A stretch of DNA of 64,000 nucleotides from the NCBI RefSeq assembly GCF_006829085.1, contig NZ_BJTC01000004.1:186001-250000 (forward strand), given 5' to 3'. Each line of letters opens with the position of its first letter. Within the stretch, counting starts at the first letter, position 1. The stretch is from Chryseobacterium sp. ON_d1. Lineage in GTDB: Bacteria > Bacteroidota > Bacteroidia > Flavobacteriales > Weeksellaceae. The notes beneath the pieces are model-generated. The model did no database searches. It had not been told where the DNA came from and saw only the letters and a list, made by a program, of their open reading frames with translations. This document shows, in pieces, positions 58,804-64,000 of the stretch. The translations under genes were made by a program, and so were the position numbers.

Positions 58804-59844
58804 ATGAAAGTTTATAAATATAGATCAATAGAAGAAGATATTTTTAAAAGAGATTTTGAAACTATAAGTACCAATTCTTTTTACTCATCAAACTATAGCA
58901 TGTTGAATGATCCGTTTGATATTTATTTTAATGAGGAAATATCCCAAGTCATAGATCTTTTGAAAAAATTATTTCCATATAGTGAATTGGAAAATCTAGA
59001 AAAACAATTTCATGAAGTTTTAAATTTTAAAGAAGAAATTGGAGTTTATTGTTTAAGTACAGATTTTTTGAATGAGCAATTATGGGCTTATTATGCTAGT
59101 TCATATTTTGGATACTGTATAGAATATGATTTAGATAAATTAGTTGATAAAGGGCAAAATTTTGATTTTCAATATCAATTTCAAATTGATTATATAGATA
59201 ATATTCCAACTTTGGGAATTGAGGATCTTATAAATTTACAAGATGGCTTTATAAGAAAGATGTTTGCTACTAAGAAGTCTGCTTGGCAGCATGAAAAAGA
59301 AATTCGCTTAATCTTTGATAAGTATGGGATAAAAAAAATTCATCGCTCAGCTATTACGGGGATTTATTTTGGAGTTAAAACGCCAGAAAAAATAAAGCAG
59401 GATTTTTACAAACTTTTCGAGAATGATGATGTGAAATTTTATGAAGTTTTTCCTTCTAATTTTGAATTAGATTTTAGACTAATAAATGAGACTAAAAGAA
59501 AACTAAAGCATAATATAAATAAATTCGATTTTGAAATATTGCAACATAGAATTAATGTATCTCATGAATCATATTATATTTTTTATAAGGGTAACAAAAA
59601 TGAACTAGATATTAAAGAATTTATTTTAGCATTTAGAGAAGCTTTTTTAATTAAAGAGAATAATAGTCTTTATATTTTTGATAATAAAGAGGTAGAATCT
59701 TTAATAGATATTTATCCTAAAAATGATGAACAGTATATTAATTACGCTAATTCAATAATTACTGTTTGTGACGATTGGGAAGAAGCAGGTATCAATAATC
59801 CTTATAAAGATTTTCATTATAATGAAATTATAAATAAAAGATGA
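58804..59844 (+). CDS. DUF2971 protein
   Basis: 346 residues matching DUF2971: VYKYRSIEEDIFKRDFETIS, the family SMLNDPFDIYF, GVYCLSTDFLNEQLWAYYASSYFGYCIEYD, and W-x-x-E-x-E-(I)-R (SAWQHEKEIRLIF). From memory the family may lie near the ADP-ribosyltransferase-like folds; treat this as a hypothesis. The codons are more A/T-rich than the neighbours. The stop overlaps the sirtuin start by 4 bases. It is the best candidate here for a transferase that the surrounding hydrolases would reverse. Confidence 0.75.
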   Translation: MKVYKYRSIEEDIFKRDFETISTNSFYSSNYSMLNDPFDIYFNEEISQVIDLLKKLFPYSELENLEKQFHEVLNFKEEIGVYCLSTDFLNEQLWAYYASSYFGYCIEYDLDKLVDKGQNFDFQYQFQIDYIDNIPTLGIEDLINLQDGFIRKMFATKKSAWQHEKEIRLIFDKYGIKKIHRSAITGIYFGVKTPEKIKQDFYKLFENDDVKFYEVFPSNFELDFRLINETKRKLKHNINKFDFEILQHRINVSHESYYIFYKGNKNELDIKEFILAFREAFLIKENNSLYIFDNKEVESLIDIYPKNDEQYINYANSIITVCDDWEEAGINNPYKDFHYNEIINKR

Positions 59845-60527
59845 AAAAACTAACCATATTAAGCGGTGCCGGAATCAGTGCCGAAAGCGGAATAAAAACC
59901 TTCAGAGACGGAGACGGTCTTTGGGAAAATCATAATGTAACGGATGTAGCCAGTCCGGAAGGATGGAGAAAAGACAGAGCGTTGGTCCTGGAGTTTTACA
60001 ACCAGAGAAGACGCCAGCTTCATGAAGTACAGCCCAACGAAGCGCATCAATTATTGGCAGAACTGGAAAAACATTTTGATGTTCAGATTATTACCCAGAA
60101 TATTGATGACCTTCACGAAAGAGCAGGATCCACCAACATTCTTCATATCCATGGAGAGCTGTTCAAATCTTGTTCGTGCAACAATAAAAGTCTGATTTAT
60201 GAGCAAAAAGGGGATATCAATATCGGCGACAAAGCAGAAGATGGAGCGCAGTTAAGACCTTTTATCGTTTGGTTCGGAGAAGATGTTCCTTTATATCAGA
60301 CGGCAAGAGAAATCGTAAAAGAATCGGATATTTTACTGGTAATAGGAACTTCTCTGCAGGTATATCCGGCAGCCGGGCTGATTCATGATATCAAAGACGA
60401 CTGTCTTTTAATTGTGATCAACCCTAATGAAACAGGATTTGGTTACGGACAGAGAGCTGTTGTAATGAAAGAAACCGCAACACAGGGAATGAAACTGTTG
60501 TTTGATAAACTGGTCAACCTTGCCTGA
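59841..60527 (+). CDS. Sir2-family NAD-dependent protein deacylase
   Basis: 228 residues. GAGISAESG (9-17) and FRDGDGLW bind NAD, TQNIDDLHERAG (86-89 QNID) follows, and His104 in HIHGEL is the catalytic base. Tyr53-x-x-Arg56 (FYNQRR) is the residue pair typical of SIRT5/CobB-type desuccinylases. Only one CSC pair is visible where four zinc cysteines are usual, so the zinc site may be lost. It consumes NAD and makes O-acyl-ADP-ribose, which fits the cluster. Confidence 0.9.
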   Translation: MKKLTILSGAGISAESGIKTFRDGDGLWENHNVTDVASPEGWRKDRALVLEFYNQRRRQLHEVQPNEAHQLLAELEKHFDVQIITQNIDDLHERAGSTNILHIHGELFKSCSCNNKSLIYEQKGDINIGDKAEDGAQLRPFIVWFGEDVPLYQTAREIVKESDILLVIGTSLQVYPAAGLIHDIKDDCLLIVINPNETGFGYGQRAVVMKETATQGMKLLFDKLVNLA

Positions 60528-61483
60528 TGGAAAATAAAATAAAAGCAGGAATTATGGGTGTTTGTATAGGAGACGCTCTTGGGGTTCCGGTGGAATTTAA
60601 AAGTAGAGAAGATTTAAAACGTTTTCCGGTAACAAAAATGCTGGAATACATGTCCTGGAACCAGCCCAAAGGAACCTGGAGTGATGACAGCTCTCTTACG
60701 CTTTGCCTTGCGGATGAACTTTCCAAAAGATATGATCTGGAAAAAATCGGGCATAGTTTTGTAAAATGGAATAAATACGGTCACTGGACTGCTCATGGAA
60801 GGCTTTTTGACATTGGTGGAACGACAAGGCATTCTCTGGCGAGATTAATCAAAGGTGAGAGTGCCCGATTTTCAGGAAATATTTTTGAAGAAGATAACGG
60901 AAATGGTTCTTTGATGAGAATCCTTCCCCTTGCTTTTTATCTCGAAAAAGAAGATGATATTCAGAAGCTTTATCTGACGGTAAAAGAGGTTTCCGCAATA
61001 ACTCACGGGCATTTCCGTTCTGTTTTTGCCTGTTTCATCTATGTGATTTTTGCTATTCAACTGTTGAAAGGAAAGAATAAAAAAGAAGCATATGGGCAAA
61101 CACAGAATATCACTTTGAAATATGCTGATGAACAGGGTTTTAATCCAAAAGAAATTGAACTTTTCAACAGGGTTTTAAAAAATGATATTTCCGGATATGC
61201 TGAAGATGAAATCAGTAGCGGCGGTTATGTCCTTCACAGCCTGGAAGCCTCTTTATGGTGTTTTTTAAACTCGGAAAGCTATGCTGAAGCGGTTTTAAAA
61301 GCAGTCAATCTCGGAGAAGATACAGATACTACCGGAGCAATCACCGGAGGAATAGCCGGAATTTATTACGGATATGAAAATATTCCTCAGGAATGGGTTT
61401 CTGAGCTGGTGAGAAAGGATGATATCGAAGAATTGTGCAAAAAATTGGCTAAAAAATTATATAACATTGATAACCCTTTATAA
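60527..61483 (+). CDS. ADP-ribosylglycohydrolase (DraG/ARH family)
   Basis: 318 residues. The metal and substrate motifs are GDALGVPVEF near 15-24, WSDDSSLTLCLADEL (51-55 WSDDS), NGSLMRILPL and GEDTDTTGAITGGIAG near 263. These define the ARH/DraG family, which removes ADP-ribose from protein side chains or O-acyl-ADP-ribose. The start codon overlaps the sirtuin stop (TGATG). It is the third NAD-related hydrolase in the cluster. Confidence 0.92.
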   Translation: MENKIKAGIMGVCIGDALGVPVEFKSREDLKRFPVTKMLEYMSWNQPKGTWSDDSSLTLCLADELSKRYDLEKIGHSFVKWNKYGHWTAHGRLFDIGGTTRHSLARLIKGESARFSGNIFEEDNGNGSLMRILPLAFYLEKEDDIQKLYLTVKEVSAITHGHFRSVFACFIYVIFAIQLLKGKNKKEAYGQTQNITLKYADEQGFNPKEIELFNRVLKNDISGYAEDEISSGGYVLHSLEASLWCFLNSESYAEAVLKAVNLGEDTDTTGAITGGIAGIYYGYENIPQEWVSELVRKDDIEELCKKLAKKLYNIDNPL

Positions 61484-62546
61484 ATTTATTTCAGAACAGG
61501 AACTGTTTGAAATTGCAACGAATAATTTTAAAAAATTTCCGTCTCATTTCCCATTGTATTTTTATACTAGGAAAATGTCGGAAACAAGTGAAGAACAGTT
61601 GCAATTTATTGTAAAGTTTGAAACAGAAGAAAAAAAAATATTGAATCTTACTACGCTTAATGAAGGGAAATTAATTATTGATAATAGTAATAAATTAGAT
61701 AGGATTAATTGTTTGATTAAAGATAAAATTAAGATAATTGAAATTGGCGGAAAAAACATTGAACTTAGCCAGAATAGCATAAGAATATTGGAGAAAGAAA
61801 AAAGGTTCTTCGAATTCAGATTAAAGACCTATCTGCATACCAATAACAGAGAAATTATTGCTTATGATTATTTTGAACAAAATTTTGATGAAAATGATAT
61901 AACAGAATCAACTGAAGAAGAAATTTCAATTCAATATTATGATGAAAAGCGATCAAGAATAAATACAGTTGAAGAAGCCGTTGATTTTTTAATCAATGAA
62001 GAACTGAATGAAGGTCAAATCAATGAAATCAAGAATAAATCACTAGCTTCAAAGTTCGATGATATGGATAGTCTTTTCGGCCTAGGAATGTATCTTAGGA
62101 ACGTATTCATTTATCCCAATAAAAATAAAAATTTTCTACAATATCTCAATAATTATAATCCACATTATATGGTAAATAGAGGAGAATTTGGAGAAGGTAG
62201 TATTGAAGACTTATTATGGAGAAAACTGAATTGCTGTCTGATAACAGATGAAAGTAAAAATAAAATTGCGGAACTGAAAAAGGAGCAATATGAAGAGAAT
62301 TCTTTTTGGAATAACTATATAAAAGAGCAATTGCTTTCATATAATCTTGATGAAGACGATATCAGATTATATTTAGAAATGGAAGATAAAAAAGATTCTG
62401 ACGATGAAGATTTTGAACGTAATTATTATGAACAGAAAAGACTTTTGGCAAAAATATCAAACGATGAAAGACTTATTTATAATCAGTTAAGTGAGGACTA
62501 TTTTAATGTAAGAAATCTTATTGAAAAATTAAAACACCAACCATGA
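61419..62546 (+). CDS. DUF6794-like protein, partly overlapping draG
   Basis: Up to 375 residues. The start is uncertain: the frame opens inside draG (ATG 61419), and an ATG at 61575 (MSETSEEQ) is the next good candidate. The C-terminal part (NTVEEAVDFLINEELNEGQ, FGLGMYLRNVFIYPNKN) resembles DUF6794. It is A/T-rich and acidic/Lys-rich. The stop overlaps the KptA start by 4 bases. It may be a regulator or an immunity-type protein for the cluster; this is inference. Confidence 0.65.
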   Translation: MISKNCAKNWLKNYITLITLYKFISEQELFEIATNNFKKFPSHFPLYFYTRKMSETSEEQLQFIVKFETEEKKILNLTTLNEGKLIIDNSNKLDRINCLIKDKIKIIEIGGKNIELSQNSIRILEKEKRFFEFRLKTYLHTNNREIIAYDYFEQNFDENDITESTEEEISIQYYDEKRSRINTVEEAVDFLINEELNEGQINEIKNKSLASKFDDMDSLFGLGMYLRNVFIYPNKNKNFLQYLNNYNPHYMVNRGEFGEGSIEDLLWRKLNCCLITDESKNKIAELKKEQYEENSFWNNYIKEQLLSYNLDEDDIRLYLEMEDKKDSDDEDFERNYYEQKRLLAKISNDERLIYNQLSEDYFNVRNLIEKLKHQP

Positions 62547-63085
62547 ACGAAATAGAAAAGAAAAAAATAAGTAAATTTTTAAGCCTGATCCTACGGCATC
62601 AGCCGGAAAGTATAGGCCTTACACTGGATGAAAACGGTTGGGCAAATGTGGAAGAGCTGAGAGCAAAATCAGCAAAGAGGAGAATATATTTTACTCCCGA
62701 AGAACTGGATGAGGTGGTAGAAACGAACAATAAAAAGCGTTTTGCTTTTAATGAAGATAAAACAATGATCAGAGCCAGCCAGGGGCATTCTATTGATATT
62801 GACCTGGCTTTGGAAGCCAGACAGCCTCCGGAATTTCTGTACCATGGAACAGCAGAAGCTAATATTGCTTCTATTTTAGAAAAAGGAATTGAAAAAAGGA
62901 CCCGTCAGCATGTACACTTAAGTGCTGATAAAGAGACTGCTGCAAAGGTGGGGATGAGACATGGTAAACCTGTGATTTTGACCATCAGAACCGGAACAAT
63001 GTATCAGGAAGGATTCTCTTTCTACCAGTCTGCAAATGGAGTATGGCTTACGGATTTTGTTGATGTAAAATATATTTCTAAGTAA
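62543..63085 (+). CDS. kptA: RNA 2'-phosphotransferase KptA/Tpt1
   Basis: 180 residues of the KptA/Tpt1 family. ISKFLSLILRHQPE opens the first domain with catalytic Arg18 and His19. Arg77 (MIRASQGHS), FLYHGT and Arg121 (TRQHVHLS) complete the active site. The enzyme uses NAD to remove an internal 2'-phosphate from RNA, leaving ADP-ribose 1'',2''-cyclic phosphate. In bacteria the RNA target is unclear, and a repair role has been proposed. The gene overlaps the DUF6794-like gene and is followed 1 base later by a metallophosphatase. Confidence 0.94.
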   Translation: MNEIEKKKISKFLSLILRHQPESIGLTLDENGWANVEELRAKSAKRRIYFTPEELDEVVETNNKKRFAFNEDKTMIRASQGHSIDIDLALEARQPPEFLYHGTAEANIASILEKGIEKRTRQHVHLSADKETAAKVGMRHGKPVILTIRTGTMYQEGFSFYQSANGVWLTDFVDVKYISK

Positions 63086-63086
63086 A

Positions 63087-63815
63087 ATGAGCCGAACATT
63101 AGTAATAGGTGACATTCATGGGGGATTTAAAGCTTTACAGCAGGTTCTCGAAAGAGCAACAGTAACACCTGATGATCAACTGATCTTCCTCGGAGATTAT
63201 GTAGACGGATGGAGCGAATCTTCCAAAATCATACAGTTTTTAACAGAGCTGTCCCAGCAGCAGGAATGTATTTTCATTAAAGGAAATCATGATGCATGGT
63301 GCGAAGACTGGCTTGAAGTGGGACAAAAACCTGATGTGTGGCTTTTCAATGGAGGGAAAGGCACCGTAGAAAGTTATGCAGATTATTCACTTGAAGATTT
63401 AGATAGTCATCTCAAATTCTTTCAAAGGATGAAAAATTACCATATTGATGATCAGAATCGACTGTTTATTCATGCCGGATATTCTTCGATGCACGGACCG
63501 GAAAAAGAAGTCTATTCCAGCAATTACCGTTGGGACAGAACCCTTTGGGAAACCGCCGTGGCAATGGATAAAAAGCTGTTGAAAAACTCAGCATTATATC
63601 CCAAAAGATTGCTTTTGTACTCAGAAATATTCATCGGGCATACGCCGACTCTTGATATCGGAATTACAGTCCCGGCCAACAAAGCTAACGTCTGGAATAT
63701 GGATACCGGAGCAGCTTATACCGGAGCCTTATCCATCATGGATATTAATACTAAAGAATTCTGGCAAAGTGATCCGCTTCCCTCCTTATATCCTAAAGAA
63801 AAGGGTAGAAATTAA
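63087..63815 (+). CDS. Calcineurin-like metallophosphoesterase (PrpE/ApaH type)
   Basis: 242 residues. Metal-binding motifs: GDIHGG (8-13), GDYVDG (36-41), KGNHDAW, a late FIHAGYSS and IGHTPT. It resembles the Ser/Thr phosphatase or diadenosine-tetraphosphatase group of calcineurin-like enzymes. The substrate is not predictable. Located one base after kptA, it may remove phosphates from the products of KptA or from an ADP-ribose phosphate. It ends the cluster and is followed by a hairpin terminator. Confidence 0.85.
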   Translation: MSRTLVIGDIHGGFKALQQVLERATVTPDDQLIFLGDYVDGWSESSKIIQFLTELSQQQECIFIKGNHDAWCEDWLEVGQKPDVWLFNGGKGTVESYADYSLEDLDSHLKFFQRMKNYHIDDQNRLFIHAGYSSMHGPEKEVYSSNYRWDRTLWETAVAMDKKLLKNSALYPKRLLLYSEIFIGHTPTLDIGITVPANKANVWNMDTGAAYTGALSIMDINTKEFWQSDPLPSLYPKEKGRN

Positions 63816-63828
63816 TACTATCAAGAAC

Positions 63829-63860
63829 ACCTAACAGGTTTTCAAAACCTGTTAGGTTTC
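63829..63860 (+). terminator. Intrinsic terminator of the NAD cluster
   Basis: A perfect 14-bp inverted repeat, ACCTAACAGGTTTT (63829-63842) with AAAACCTGTTAGGT (63844-63857), followed by TTCTATTTT. The sequence type recurs in Chryseobacterium intergenic DNA. Confidence 0.8.
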
Positions 63861-63958
63861 TATTTTAAAGTAATTTTGCATTTTCACTTTTTCGCAATTT
63901 TGCCTGTCAACACATTCCTATTTCTCACAAAAGATAACTACTTTTAAAGTCTGAAAAT

Positions 63959-64000
63959 ATGACTTCAATGAAACTGAAATATCTTTTATTCACGCTAAGC
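63959..64000 (+). CDS. Start of a protein with N-terminal signal-like sequence, cut by the window edge
   Basis: Only 14 codons are visible (MTSMKLKYLLFTLS), a basic-then-hydrophobic start compatible with a signal peptide. ATG 63959 or 63968 could be the start. The rest lies beyond the window and no family can be given. Confidence 0.4.
   Translation, partial: MTSMKLKYLLFTLS

Overview
The window reads as chromosomal DNA of a Flavobacteriia (Bacteroidota) bacterium close to Chryseobacterium. The support is low G+C, promoters with the Bacteroidota -7 element TAnnTTTG, a fused MurF-Alr, a SprE/PorW-type gliding and type IX secretion lipoprotein, stand-alone 2TM-domain proteins, and many signal peptides ending in AQ or SQ. 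I see no rRNA, tRNA, insertion sequence, integrase or CRISPR array.

Left part (0-24 kb). A LytTR two-component locus (2258-6205) carries a LytS-type kinase, three stand-alone 2TM proteins and an isoprenylcysteine methyltransferase-like protein. It is followed by a TonB-dependent receptor and a helical periplasmic protein (6249-9205). Three promoters here carry the same two-half-site operator at exactly the same distance from the -7 element, which defines a small regulon. Next come an AraC/GyrI regulator, a phosphopantetheinyl transferase, Cu/Zn superoxide dismutase and the Prc protease. Then follow SurE, an operon of an Lgt-like protein, a small membrane protein and a multi-cluster radical SAM enzyme, GMP reductase, FabG, a WG-repeat protein, RsmI, an acidic repeat protein and thymidine kinase.

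Middle (24-38 kb). murF-alr, a patatin/beta-barrel protein, ybeY and mnmG lead into a region with origin-like features. Two parS sites flank mnmG (29701 and 31631), a 1 kb A-rich gene desert lies at 32.6-33.55 kb, and DnaA-box-like 9-mers cluster at 35.1-35.34 kb between pgk and rpiB. Genes are mostly on the minus strand to the left and mostly on the plus strand to the right, as expected around oriC. Ribonuclease R follows.

Right part (38-52.4 kb). These are mainly housekeeping genes: LysE, LD-carboxypeptidase, YraN, an SDR, TsaB, SprE/PorW, Maf, KdsC, a DUF2520 protein, an ECF sigma operon, LepA and a DUF1579 lipoprotein.

Right end (52.5-63.8 kb). This is the most interesting part: a nearly continuous block of 14 genes on the plus strand devoted to NAD+ and ADP-ribose chemistry. 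It contains an NrtR-like Nudix regulator, NADAR (YbiA-like), a 2OG-Fe(II) oxygenase, a possible SLOG protein, a coiled-coil plus vWA pair, a short adenylosuccinate-synthetase paralogue, a PARG fused to an ADP-ribosylation/crystallin-J1-like domain, DUF2971, a sirtuin, an ADP-ribosylglycohydrolase, a DUF6794-like protein, KptA and a metallophosphatase. Four copies of a 21-bp palindrome, TTTGYGT-N7-ACRCAAA, lie before the regulator gene, before NADAR (two copies) and before the coiled-coil gene. I infer an NAD/ADP-ribose-responsive regulon acting in ADP-ribosylation reversal, RNA repair or defence. The general association of NADAR with KptA, macro and sirtuin genes has been described; this gene set and its operators appear worth separate study.
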